A stretch of DNA of 9,402 nt from an uncultured Lachnospiraceae bacterium (GCA_910585855.1 CAJUGZ010000168.1:1-9402), one strand, 5' to 3'; shown: positions 1 to 7,610, counted from the stretch's first letter. Notes: generated by a model not told the origin, from the letters alone. Program-made: numbers and translations.

Positions 1-501
1 CCATGCAGGGTGTGAAAAAAAAGGGGCGTGTTTAGCCCGGAGAATAGGAAAACGGCTGTCTTACGGCTGGTAAAATCCTCCCTTACTCCCATTGCGTTTT
101 GGCTAAAATGAGGGCGAATTGCGCCCCGGTCTGTCTGGTTGGAGAAAGGAAAAGGCAGAAGTCTTAGAACTTCTTGCTTTTTGGAAACCAGAACAGCAGG
201 TTGCCCACCGTTTTCGAATCTGGCGTCCTCCTGTGTCCTCCCTCCATTCTCCAATTCCAAAAGACTTATTATGGATTCATAGTTTTTATTAACTACATTA
301 TTATTACACTACGTCTGAAAGATCATCATTTTTTGTTGGCACTTAGGCGTGTTTTTTCATGTTCTTTCAAACGGGCAAAATATAAATAGCAAATAAAATT
401 TTCAGAATAGATCATGGTAAAATAAAAATATTTGTATTAAAATTTTTTATAGAAAAACTTAAAATAAAAAAGGATTTAGAAATAAACGAAAGGAGAGCAG
501 T
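1..501. other. Left intergenic region, no convincing gene
   Basis: Roughly the first 250 bases are visibly richer in G and C than the AT-rich DNA that follows, suggesting a different origin, such as an interspersed repeat or remnant element. An imperfect inverted repeat pairs 139-149 with 244-254 (TTGGAGAAAGG against CCATTCTCCAA, one mismatch) and encloses the terminator-like hairpin at 155-182. The reverse strand has no stop codon from about 308 to the left edge, but it offers no ATG with a ribosome binding site at its beginning and I recognise no domain in the translation. A 71-codon + strand frame at 174-389 also lacks a ribosome binding site and recognisable content. From about 390 to 490 the DNA is extremely AT-rich and probably holds the promoter of the next gene. 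The best guess there is TTAAAA at 437-442, 17 bases, then TAAAAT at 460-465, which is weak. Confidence 0.45.
155..182 (+). terminator. Possible intrinsic terminator of an upstream transcript
   Basis: GCAGAAGT (155-162) pairs with ACTTCTTGC (169-177), leaving one bulged T and a six-base loop, and five T residues follow (178-182). The stem is only moderately GC-rich. It would end a + strand transcript entering from the left, which is consistent with no gene being visible before 502. The opposite strand also shows a stem followed by a short T-run, so direction is not certain. Confidence 0.4.
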
Positions 502-2391
502 ATGGAAAGTCAAAAAGATGAAACAGGAAGATTAATTTTTAAACAGAGAGTGCAGAAAAATATTTCTGAGAAAGAATTATCCAAGGGATTGTGCAGTATT
601 TCAGAATATCGAAAAATAGAAAAAGGGGAAAAGGCAGCAGGAAGGATGCTTTTAAATGCACTTTTTGAGCGATTAGGATGTGCATCAGATAACTTTTCTG
701 TTATTTTAGAGAAAAAGCAATATGAACTTTACGATTTGCATAATCGAATTGAGAAGGCATATCTTATGCAGGAAACAGAAAAATTATATCAAATGACAGA
801 ATTATATAAGGACAAAATTTCAAAAAAAGCAAGATGTGAGCATCAGTTTTATTGTAAAATGAAATTTTTAATGGAGGAACATTCTTATCATAAGATAGAA
901 GAAGTAGAGGAAACTCTGATTTCTATTATTCAAATAACGATTCCGAATTTTACGATAGATAGTATTTTTGATTTTTATTTTTGCAAGGAGGAAATTTTTT
1001 TATGCTGTCTTTTAGCTTCTCGATATTTGAGATATGACGAAAGAAAAAAAGCAAAAGTTTTATTAGAGAATTTAATGCTATATGTAGAAAAAAGTAATTG
1101 GGATATAGAGGAAAAGGTAAAAGTATATCCGGCAATAGTTGTTTTATTGTTTCAAGTTTATGATGTATGGACAGACAATGAAAAGTGGTTGTCTGCTGTT
1201 CAGAAAGCGATAAGTTTGCTGTCAGAAACCAGCAGAACAATATTAATAGAAGAATTATTGGCAGGATACCAGATTGGAATGAAGGAAAAGATTAGAAAAA
1301 GACAGAGAAAATTTACAGAATTAGAAGAGGTTAATTACAAAAATATAACAAGAGAGTTAGAGTGTATTCGGGAGTTAAAAAAAGAATACAATATTTCTTA
1401 TAAAAATAAAGAAATTTCAATACAAAATTATGAGTATAATGAAGTTTATTTATTACCAGAGATGATTTTAGATTATCGGACTCGGGCAGGACATTCTCAA
1501 ATCAAACTTGGAGAAATGATTGATATAGAGTGGGAAACGATATCCCGTTATGAGAATGGAAGAAGTAATCCGGTCAAAAAAAATTATTGGTTTCTTTCGG
1601 AAGAAATGGGACTGCCGCATTGCAAACATGGTGTACATTTACCAGTGGAAAAGTATGAAATTTATCAGAAGATTAGAGAAATAGAACAGTATTTATTTCG
1701 ACATGAATTTATTTTGGCAGAGCAGTTATTTTTGGAGATAGAACCATTAATTTCAAAGGAAAGGGCAGAAAATAAACAATATTGTATATGGATAAAAGCA
1801 ATTTTGGAATTTTCTTTTAAACGAATTAGTGAAAGAGAAAAACTGCAGCGGTTAGAAACAGCATTATATTGTACGTTTCCTAATTTTTGTGTAAAGAAAT
1901 TTGATTTTTTAAAGCATCATATTCCAAAACGGCATGAAGCAATTTTATTGAGTCAAATAGCTGTTTGTTATGAGGAATTAGGAGAAAGAGAAACGGCAAT
2001 TCAAATTTTAAAAACTATTTTGGATAGTTATAAAAAAAGTAAAGTGAAAGAAGAGTATCATAGTTTTGTAATTTCCTTAGTTATGGTTAATTATTTAGAG
2101 TATTTGGGAAGACAGGGAAATTATAAGGAAGCATTGGATGAAATAGAAAAAGTATTGAAAATGCAATTAGAATTTCAGAGAGGAAGTATGATACCTTATT
2201 TGATTTATGCAAAGGGATGGAATTTGTTGAAAATGGAAGAAAATCAAATGACCGAGGAAAAAAAAGAACTTTGTATGAAATATTATCGGCAGGCATATTG
2301 GATAAGTGGTTTTATAAATGATTTTATTATGCAGCAAAAAATAGAGAAATTGTATAGAAAAGATTTTGGAAGAGAAATTTGCAAAGATTAA
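502..2391 (+). CDS. Double XRE-type HTH transcriptional regulator with TPR-like repeats
   Basis: Predicted cytosolic DNA-binding regulator of 629 residues. It contains two helix-turn-helix modules of the XRE/Cro type: one at about residues 10-60 (core ISEYRKIEKGE) and a more canonical one at 318-372 (HSQIKLGEMI, then ISRYENGRSNP). Each is followed by about 240 residues of helical, TPR-like sequence. The halves are related: YELYDLHNRIE (74-84) matches YEIYQKIREIE (385-395), and the PNF motif at 148-150 recurs at 460-462, a constant offset of about 311. The protein is therefore a tandem duplication of an HTH-plus-helical unit. The ATG at 502 is preceded by AAAGGAGAG at a suitable distance. Proteins of this build often sense a peptide or protein ligand through the helical part; no ligand can be inferred here. 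It lies 214 bases before the injection-system genes on the same strand and is the natural candidate for their regulator. It is noticeably more AT-rich than the tube genes. Confidence 0.85.
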   Translation: MESQKDETGRLIFKQRVQKNISEKELSKGLCSISEYRKIEKGEKAAGRMLLNALFERLGCASDNFSVILEKKQYELYDLHNRIEKAYLMQETEKLYQMTELYKDKISKKARCEHQFYCKMKFLMEEHSYHKIEEVEETLISIIQITIPNFTIDSIFDFYFCKEEIFLCCLLASRYLRYDERKKAKVLLENLMLYVEKSNWDIEEKVKVYPAIVVLLFQVYDVWTDNEKWLSAVQKAISLLSETSRTILIEELLAGYQIGMKEKIRKRQRKFTELEEVNYKNITRELECIRELKKEYNISYKNKEISIQNYEYNEVYLLPEMILDYRTRAGHSQIKLGEMIDIEWETISRYENGRSNPVKKNYWFLSEEMGLPHCKHGVHLPVEKYEIYQKIREIEQYLFRHEFILAEQLFLEIEPLISKERAENKQYCIWIKAILEFSFKRISEREKLQRLETALYCTFPNFCVKKFDFLKHHIPKRHEAILLSQIAVCYEELGERETAIQILKTILDSYKKSKVKEEYHSFVISLVMVNYLEYLGRQGNYKEALDEIEKVLKMQLEFQRGSMIPYLIYAKGWNLLKMEENQMTEEKKELCMKYYRQAYWISGFINDFIMQQKIEKLYRKDFGREICKD

Positions 2392-2418
2392 TACTTATTT
2401 TATATCAAATTTATATTG

Positions 2419-2474
2419 ATGTCTATGACATTTTTTGAAAAATTTATGTCAAAAAAAGGAGAAAAATGTCATAG
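2419..2474. promoter_or_regulatory. Cluster of four ATGTC half-sites, candidate operator/activator sites
   Basis: ATGTC occurs at 2419-2423, 2446-2450 and 2466-2470, and inverted (GACAT) at 2427-2431. The first and the inverted copy form a palindrome, ATGTCTATGACAT (2419-2431). In addition, CTATGACATTTTT (2423-2435) and AAAAATGTCATAG (2462-2474) are a perfect 13-bp inverted repeat. If transcription starts near 2507, the copies centre near -82, -59 and -39, about two helical turns apart, an arrangement typical of activator sites upstream of a promoter without a good -35. The upstream double-HTH regulator is the likely binder; that link is inference. Confidence 0.5.
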
Positions 2475-2491
2475 TATTTGGAAAGAAAATG

Positions 2492-2500
2492 TGATATACT
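2492..2500 (+). promoter_or_regulatory. Extended -10 promoter of the vWA-sheath operon
   Basis: TGATATACT contains the TGn extension and a -10 box TATACT (2495-2500). No good -35 box exists at 16-18 bases upstream (TAGTAT at 2472-2477), which is usual for extended -10 or activator-dependent promoters. The expected start is near 2507, giving a leader of about 100 bases to the vWA gene. The ATGTC cluster abuts its upstream side. Confidence 0.5.
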
Positions 2501-2564
2501 ACGTCGAGTGGATAAATTTTATATATAATAGTTATACTAAAACACTTATCTGCTTGATGTAGTA
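2497..2564 (+). other. Long RNA hairpin in the leader of the vWA gene
   Basis: As + strand RNA, 2497-2515 can pair with 2546-2564 over 19 consecutive positions, including four G-U wobbles, around a 30-base AT-rich loop. On DNA, or in RNA from the other strand, the four wobbles become mismatches, so the pairing fits a + strand transcript better. The left arm begins inside the -10 box, so a transcript starting at about 2507 would keep only the inner nine pairs; a transcript reading through from the regulator gene would form the whole stem. There is no T-run after it, so it is not a standard terminator. Confidence 0.4.
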
Positions 2565-2605
2565 AAATAATAAAATAATGGTAAGGGGAGAACAGGGGAA
2601 AAGTG

Positions 2606-4486
2606 ATGAAACAAAGAATACGATGGATAATTTTTATTCTTTTCATATTAATAATAAAAAGCTCGCCTAGTATTGCGTCCGAAGAAAATCGATTTAATTT
2701 AACGAATAATGAGATTGTATTTCTTTTTGATTCAAGCAGTTCTATGGATATACAAGATAAAAATAAAGAGGCAGTTGATGCCGTCAGACAGGCGATATAT
2801 AGTGTTCCTGTGGATTATCAGATTGGTTTTGTTGCTTATCATACAGGAATACAGTTAATCATTCCATTTGGAGAAGGGTTAGAACAATGGGACAGACAGC
2901 TTGAAACAATCGCTTATTCCGGTTATACCAATGCAGGAGAGGGATTGTATCAGGCAATGAAGCTGTTTTCAGAAAAAGAGGATATCAATCGTTCCATTAT
3001 TATGCTGACAGATGGAGAAATTGATATGCCAAACAGTCAGGAGAAAGAAAATGCCAGAGCATTGTATCAGGAGATGATACAAAAAGCAAAGGAAAAGGGA
3101 ATAAAAATATATATCATTGCAGTGGGAAGTCAGTGGAGTGATACAGAAGTACATATTTTTGACGGAGCAGAACAAACGGATGGGGCAATCTATTGGGAGG
3201 GGCAGTCTGGAAGTCTATCTGAGATTATAAAACGTATCTTATATGATCGTATCAATTTTCCAAAAAATACAGTAGAAGTTGCAGAGTATGCAGAAATCGA
3301 ATATAGCGATAAAACAGAATCTTCAATAAAACATGGTTTTGTTGATTTAGAGCTTTCTATGCCAAAAGCGGAGCAGGTAAGAATTGTTTTGCTGTCTGAT
3401 AATGAATTTTCGCAGGTAGAGGCAGAGTATCAGGCAAAAAGCGGACGGATCGTAACAGGACAGCATTTTGCAGCAGTTGATTTAATTGAACCAGAAGAGG
3501 AACATATTGCAGTATATTTTCAGGTATCCGATCTTTCGAAAGTAGAAGCATATTTTATAGCAGAATATACCGCAAAAGTAGAAACACAGGTTGTTTATAG
3601 AAAGGTGGAAGTAAATGCACAGGAACAACAGGGCAAAAAAGTAGAAGAACCATATTTCCAAAATTTTGCGGATATTAGTTTTTATTTGACAGATAAAGAT
3701 GGAGTTTGTTTATGGGACAGCGGAAATTATGAAGGCAGAGAGGTATTATTTACGATAAATGGGGTTTTAGAAACAGGAGTGATCTCGGATGGAAAGGTTT
3801 TGTATTCTATGCAGATAGATGGAGTAGAGAAAGCAGATATTACAGTAGATACCAGTACATTTCCAGAGCAGTTAAAGATGATACAGGCTTCTCCGGTTTT
3901 CTTTTCATTGCCGGAAGATCCTGTTATAGAGCCAGAACCGGATTATTGGATGCTTCAATTAATAATATTTTTGCTGATATTATGTTTAGTGGGAATCGTA
4001 ATTGCTTTTTTTCGAATGAAAAATAAAAAAAATACCGTAATTTTTATGGAACAGGGAGAGAAGGCAGGATTAAAGGAATTAGCACAAAAAAAAGATAAGA
4101 AGGACTATACCTATACAGGAAAATTAAATTTATATGTGGTAAAGACTCAATCGGAACAGGATATTCCGCCTCAGACCTATCGTTTATTTGGAAAACAAAG
4201 TAAAGAGATTACGTTATATCAGATTTTAAATACTTGCAGTATTTCATTAGGGGATATTGGCGCAGAAGGGATTTCTTTTTATCCGGGTTCGAATCACTCT
4301 TTAATTGTAATCGATCAGTCGGAGGGCTGTACGATATTAAGGGGTATGGAAATTGTAAAAAAAGGAGTTGGTTATCCTATTTATTATAATGGAAAATTAA
4401 CAGTTACCTTTGAAGATGGTGTAACAGAAATGGAAATACACTATAAAAATTTAAAACCAAGTGAACAAGAGGAGGATTACAAATGA
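2606..4486 (+). CDS. von Willebrand factor A domain membrane protein of the injection locus
   Basis: Predicted membrane-anchored protein of 626 residues. The N-terminus (IRWIIFILFILII, then SSPSIAS) is a signal peptide likely cleaved near residue 25. A vWA domain spans about 36-215 with a complete MIDAS metal site: DSSSS (D42, S44, S46), T108 in GYTNAG, and D136 in LTDGE. A beta-rich extracellular region follows. A single membrane segment lies at about 448-469 (LIIFLLILCLVGIVIAFF). A cytosolic domain of about 155 residues ends the protein; I see only a faint resemblance to an FHA fold. ATG 2606 is preferred over the in-frame GTG at 2603 because AGGGGA at 2594-2599 is spaced better for it. Its stop overlaps the start of the sheath gene (ATGA at 4483-4486), indicating translational coupling. 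MIDAS domains bind protein ligands through a divalent metal, so a role in anchoring, assembly or triggering of the sheath complex is plausible but unproven. Confidence 0.8.
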   Translation: MKQRIRWIIFILFILIIKSSPSIASEENRFNLTNNEIVFLFDSSSSMDIQDKNKEAVDAVRQAIYSVPVDYQIGFVAYHTGIQLIIPFGEGLEQWDRQLETIAYSGYTNAGEGLYQAMKLFSEKEDINRSIIMLTDGEIDMPNSQEKENARALYQEMIQKAKEKGIKIYIIAVGSQWSDTEVHIFDGAEQTDGAIYWEGQSGSLSEIIKRILYDRINFPKNTVEVAEYAEIEYSDKTESSIKHGFVDLELSMPKAEQVRIVLLSDNEFSQVEAEYQAKSGRIVTGQHFAAVDLIEPEEEHIAVYFQVSDLSKVEAYFIAEYTAKVETQVVYRKVEVNAQEQQGKKVEEPYFQNFADISFYLTDKDGVCLWDSGNYEGREVLFTINGVLETGVISDGKVLYSMQIDGVEKADITVDTSTFPEQLKMIQASPVFFSLPEDPVIEPEPDYWMLQLIIFLLILCLVGIVIAFFRMKNKKNTVIFMEQGEKAGLKELAQKKDKKDYTYTGKLNLYVVKTQSEQDIPPQTYRLFGKQSKEITLYQILNTCSISLGDIGAEGISFYPGSNHSLIVIDQSEGCTILRGMEIVKKGVGYPIYYNGKLTVTFEDGVTEMEIHYKNLKPSEQEEDYK

Positions 4487-6663
4487 AAGATGTAATCAAA
4501 CAGACAAACAGAACAATGCTGATGGAAGAAATCAATCCTGAGAAAATGGATTTTTTAACATTGGTAGGAGATGTGCGGGGAATGGAAAGCCTTTCAGATG
4601 ATAGAATAAAGGAAATTCATAGTCATCTGCTGGTTCGAAGCTTTGATGAAATGCTGGAAAAATTTACACCTGTTGTATACAGCTATTTTGATGTAAACAG
4701 CCAGAAAGTAGCATATACACTGAAAAAACCAGAAAATGTTCCAGAGGGGATGCTGACAGAGATTCCATTAAATCGAAAAAATGATTTTATGGGAATGTTG
4801 ATGTCCATGATTGATACAAAGCGTTCAGAAGGAATGATTAATTCAGATTTTAAATTTGAAAAATTAACAGATATGATTTCTCCTAGAAAAGTAATGGAGG
4901 AGATTCGGCAAAATCGAAGAGAACTGCAGTATACCTATTCCCAATATGATAAATTAGAAGATGGTTCACCTCAAAAGCTGGATTTGGCAGATAAACTGAA
5001 TTTTATGTTTGAAGAAGCAAGTGCAAATTATAATAATGTAATGGCAATGCTGCCACTGGCAATCGAAGATATTAAAACAAGGCTTTTGTTGGGAGATAAC
5101 GGAGAAAAAAAGGATAATACGCCGCTTGCATTGGGTGTATTAAGTATGGGAGAAGAAGGAGAACTGCGTATTTTAGAAGCCCCTAAGACAGAGGAAGCAG
5201 CACTTACTGTAGTAGATGACAATGCAAATACCGGATTAATAGAAGCACTGAAAAATGACTATGAAACATTAAATGAAGAAAACAATGAATATGTAGAAGC
5301 ATTGGTGGCAAGAACATTTTGTCCGCTTGCTTCTACTATGGAAAGCCAGATTGATCGGGAAAGAGAAGTGGCAAATTATAATTCTTATTTAGAATTTTAT
5401 AAAGATTCAAAAGATGCGTTTATTAAAACAGTAAGACCATTGATTGAAAAGTTATTGGGTATTTGGTGTTATTTTGAACAGTACCCAAAAAAGATAAAAG
5501 GTATGTGTCCTTCTCTTTTGATTACCAATATTTCTAATGAGATGATGGCAAAAACCAGCAATATTTCCCGGCTGATTACTTACTTGAATACAGTAAATGC
5601 GAAAAATGAATTTAGCAATACGGTATGGTATGCGATTGTACCATCGGTATCTTTAGATCAATACAGTAAAATGAAACTGACAAGAGAGCGGTTTCAGGGA
5701 AATCGTGTAACGAAAAAAACAGATGTAAACAGCGTAGAGTCGCTTGCCCGTTTATTGGATGTGTGGAAGGATTATGGGGTACAGTGTTTTTTTAGTTATG
5801 AAACAGGGGATAGTACAACCTTTAATACTTTGGCAACAGAAGGAATCGAAAAATATGAAGAGCGCTGTGCGCCTTTAATGGGAAAAGCCTACAGTGAATA
5901 TGCAATTCCATGCCTTCCTAATTTTACAGTGATTCCAAAAGAAAAATCAGGTGTGATTTTAGACAGTCGTATGCTTTTAAATGAGCAGGGAGATGTGGAA
6001 TTGTCAAAGGAAAAAGAAGATATTATGAAGATTTGGATTGAAGGAATCTATGTAGGAGCGGCTTATGTGGCAGCAGGTATTGTATCGGCTTATCAGTGCC
6101 CGGAATATTTAAATAGTTGTTTTAAAAAGAATGTAGATATGGAATTGCCGGGAGTGCGTTTTGATATTGAGGCAGAGGAACACTCTTTGGCTGTCTGTAC
6201 GGCAATGTCAAAAGAAATTACCGGATTTACCAATTCGATTAAAACCGATATCAACCGCAAGAACTTTGGTTTTGTATTTTCTTCTGAAAATGCAGTTTAT
6301 AAAGGAAATGATATTACCAATATTATGGTTTATAAGAGCAGAAATTTATTGTCAGATGGTTATACGTTTGAGCCAATCTATAAAACACAGGTAACAACCT
6401 ATGTAGAGCGTATTTTAAGACATGCAACAGGAGATTTTAAAGAAGATGCCATTGTTCAGTTTTTTTCCAATAACCCACGCAGTCAGAAAAGCAAATGGCT
6501 GTCAAAGAGAGAGGCAATTAATGCCATACTTGGAAAAGGGGATGACATCGAATATGAGATTGATGAAGCCGCTGGTTTTTGTATTTTAAATATTACTTTT
6601 AATGGAAATGTAAAGAATCTTGAGGTGGAAATCAATCGTTTAAATGCTACCAATAGGGAATAA
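4483..6663 (+). CDS. Putative contractile sheath protein (TssB/TssC-like, single chain)
   Basis: A 726-residue soluble protein without signal peptide or membrane segments, which I read as the contractile sheath of an injection system. The N-terminal part has a segment, FKFEKLTDMISPRKV (residues 123-137), followed by an R/L-rich helix, resembling the TssB-type motif 'F..l.DF.P..v'. The C-terminal half carries features like TssC/phage sheath: a strand-rich stretch at 380-390 (TVWYAIVPSVS), a glycine/alanine-rich helix at 521-537 (GIYVGAAYVAAGIVSAY), VYKSRNLLS at 616-624, a long helix containing VERILRHATG (641-650) and a final strand AGFCILNITFNGNV (697-710) suited to handshake packing between subunits. 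Typical TssC is about 490 residues and TssB about 160, so one chain could combine both. It starts four bases inside the vWA gene, with GAGGAGG at 4469-4475, and is followed by two tube genes, which strongly supports the sheath call. The similarity is by eye only; a different structural role is possible. Confidence 0.6.
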   Translation: MKDVIKQTNRTMLMEEINPEKMDFLTLVGDVRGMESLSDDRIKEIHSHLLVRSFDEMLEKFTPVVYSYFDVNSQKVAYTLKKPENVPEGMLTEIPLNRKNDFMGMLMSMIDTKRSEGMINSDFKFEKLTDMISPRKVMEEIRQNRRELQYTYSQYDKLEDGSPQKLDLADKLNFMFEEASANYNNVMAMLPLAIEDIKTRLLLGDNGEKKDNTPLALGVLSMGEEGELRILEAPKTEEAALTVVDDNANTGLIEALKNDYETLNEENNEYVEALVARTFCPLASTMESQIDREREVANYNSYLEFYKDSKDAFIKTVRPLIEKLLGIWCYFEQYPKKIKGMCPSLLITNISNEMMAKTSNISRLITYLNTVNAKNEFSNTVWYAIVPSVSLDQYSKMKLTRERFQGNRVTKKTDVNSVESLARLLDVWKDYGVQCFFSYETGDSTTFNTLATEGIEKYEERCAPLMGKAYSEYAIPCLPNFTVIPKEKSGVILDSRMLLNEQGDVELSKEKEDIMKIWIEGIYVGAAYVAAGIVSAYQCPEYLNSCFKKNVDMELPGVRFDIEAEEHSLAVCTAMSKEITGFTNSIKTDINRKNFGFVFSSENAVYKGNDITNIMVYKSRNLLSDGYTFEPIYKTQVTTYVERILRHATGDFKEDAIVQFFSNNPRSQKSKWLSKREAINAILGKGDDIEYEIDEAAGFCILNITFNGNVKNLEVEINRLNATNRE

Positions 6664-6699
6664 CTGTTTTGCTAGTCTGGCAAAAAAGCAGGATTTCCT

Positions 6700-6708
6700 T
6701 GGTATAAA
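6700..6708 (+). promoter_or_regulatory. Possible internal extended -10 promoter before the tube genes
   Basis: TGGTATAAA fits an extended -10 box (TGn plus TATAAA at 6703-6708) in the 72-base gap between the sheath and the first tube gene. A -35 box is not evident (GCAAAA at 6680-6685). It has the same style as the promoter at 2492-2500. An extra promoter here would raise output of the tube subunits relative to the vWA protein. AT-rich chance matches are common, so support is modest. Confidence 0.3.
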
Positions 6709-6735
6709 TAAATAAAAAACAAAGGAGGCAATAAC

Positions 6736-7167
6736 ATGGGTTTTCGAATGGAAGTTACAGGTGGTGCAGAAGCGATTCACTTTGATGAGAGAAGTATTAC
6801 AAGAGTGGATTTTGATTCTAAGTCTGCATTGGATTCTAATGCACGGGCAACAGACTACAGCCTTACTGTAAAGGTATGGGGAAAGATGCTGTATAAATTA
6901 GGAGGGGAGGGAAGTGATCCAACATTGGGATTGGCACAGTGGAGTCAAGTACCTTCCGAAAAGGCAGATTGTTATCGAAATGTAGAAATCAATGTGGTTT
7001 CGGCAAGTCAGGTAGTCAGACAGTTTACACTTCCAAATGCATTTGTAATGGAATATTCAGAGGAAGAGGATGACGAAACAGGAGTAGGAACATTTTATAT
7101 CCATATGAAGCAGAAAAAAGATGAAAATGCAGCGATTCGGATTGAAGGCGGATTTGGCGGAGAATAA
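6736..7167 (+). CDS. Tail-tube/Hcp-like protein 1
   Basis: A 143-residue soluble protein predicted to be a ring-forming inner-tube subunit of the injection system. It belongs to a Firmicutes family that I recall being labelled 'membrane-associated protease 1' in databases; I see no protease motif and regard that name as misleading. Conserved elements shared with the next gene are LDSNAR (32-37), WSxVPxEKAxCYRxV (69-83), LPNAFVMEY (99-107), GVGTF (116-120), KQKKD (125-129) and IEGGF (135-139). The alternation of strands ending in a long hairpin fits the Hcp/phage tube fold. A consensus ribosome binding site, AAAGGAGG (6721-6728), precedes ATG 6736, suggesting high expression. It lies directly after the sheath gene and 17 bases before its paralogue. 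The acidic loop EEEDDE (109-114) is not matched in the second copy. Confidence 0.75.
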   Translation: MGFRMEVTGGAEAIHFDERSITRVDFDSKSALDSNARATDYSLTVKVWGKMLYKLGGEGSDPTLGLAQWSQVPSEKADCYRNVEINVVSASQVVRQFTLPNAFVMEYSEEEDDETGVGTFYIHMKQKKDENAAIRIEGGFGGE

Positions 7168-7184
7168 GGAAAGGAGAGAAAGCA

Positions 7185-7610
7185 ATGTCATATAGAGTAA
7201 CAGTTGAGGGTATGGAGAGTTTTGAGATTGCAAAAGAATGTGTCAGAAGCGTGAAGTTTACAACGGATATTCCTTTGGATTCTAATGCTAGGACAAAGGA
7301 TGTAGGAAGTACATTGACGATTACAGGAAGAATTTTAACGGCGGTGGATGGAGATCCGTTTGATAGTACGAGGAAATTGGCGTTATGGTCGGCAGTTCCG
7401 GCGGAAAAGGCGAATTGTTATCGGAGAGTGACGGTGGAGCATATTGCGGCAGGGATTATGGAGCGTAAATATTATTTTCCAAATGCATTTGTAGTGGATT
7501 ATAAAGAAGATTTTGGAGATGCAGAAGGGACAGGGACTTTTACGTTAATTATTAAGCAGAAAAAAGATAAATTGGGTATGATTACAGTGGAGGGCGGATA
7601 CCCTGCATAA
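7185..7610 (+). CDS. Tail-tube/Hcp-like protein 2
   Basis: A 141-residue paralogue of the preceding protein, predicted to be a second tube-ring subunit. Shared motifs are LDSNAR (31-36), LWSAVPAEKANCYRRV (67-82), FPNAFVVDY (98-106), GTGTF (115-119), KQKKD (124-128) and VEGGY (135-139). The N-terminal strands (YRVTVEGMESFEI) and the 50-65 loop differ most from copy 1, so the two may occupy different positions: one as bulk tube and the other as initiator or cap, or mixed rings. AAGGAGAG at 7171-7178 serves ATG 7185. It is the last gene before a 353-base gap with a large hairpin, so it probably ends the structural operon or its abundant segment. Homology between the two is plain; the tube assignment depends on the neighbouring sheath gene and the family resemblance. 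Confidence 0.75.
   Translation: MSYRVTVEGMESFEIAKECVRSVKFTTDIPLDSNARTKDVGSTLTITGRILTAVDGDPFDSTRKLALWSAVPAEKANCYRRVTVEHIAAGIMERKYYFPNAFVVDYKEDFGDAEGTGTFTLIIKQKKDKLGMITVEGGYPA

Noticed and set aside
2..308. Stop-free reverse-strand frame reaching the left edge as a real gene
   Set aside because: No ATG with a ribosome binding site near its beginning (only TTG codons), no recognisable domain, and stop-poor reading is partly explained by the GC-richer composition.
174..389. 71-codon + strand open frame in the left intergenic region
   Set aside because: No ribosome binding site before its ATG, it overlaps the terminator-like hairpin, and its composition does not look like protein.
950..1240. Reverse-strand open frame inside the regulator gene (and similar ones at 2087-2296, 2449-2646, 2969-3175, 8088-8291)
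   Set aside because: These are shadow frames of AT-rich + strand DNA, without ribosome binding sites or recognisable domains.
7184..7193. AATGTCATAT at the start of the second tube gene, resembling the operator motif AATGTCATAG
   Set aside because: It is simply the start codon and first codons (Met-Ser-Tyr), stands alone, and has no promoter next to it.
6736..7610. Protease function for the two small proteins
   Set aside because: The database label I recall for this family implies a protease, but no catalytic motif or membrane segment is visible; tube-like motifs and context fit better.
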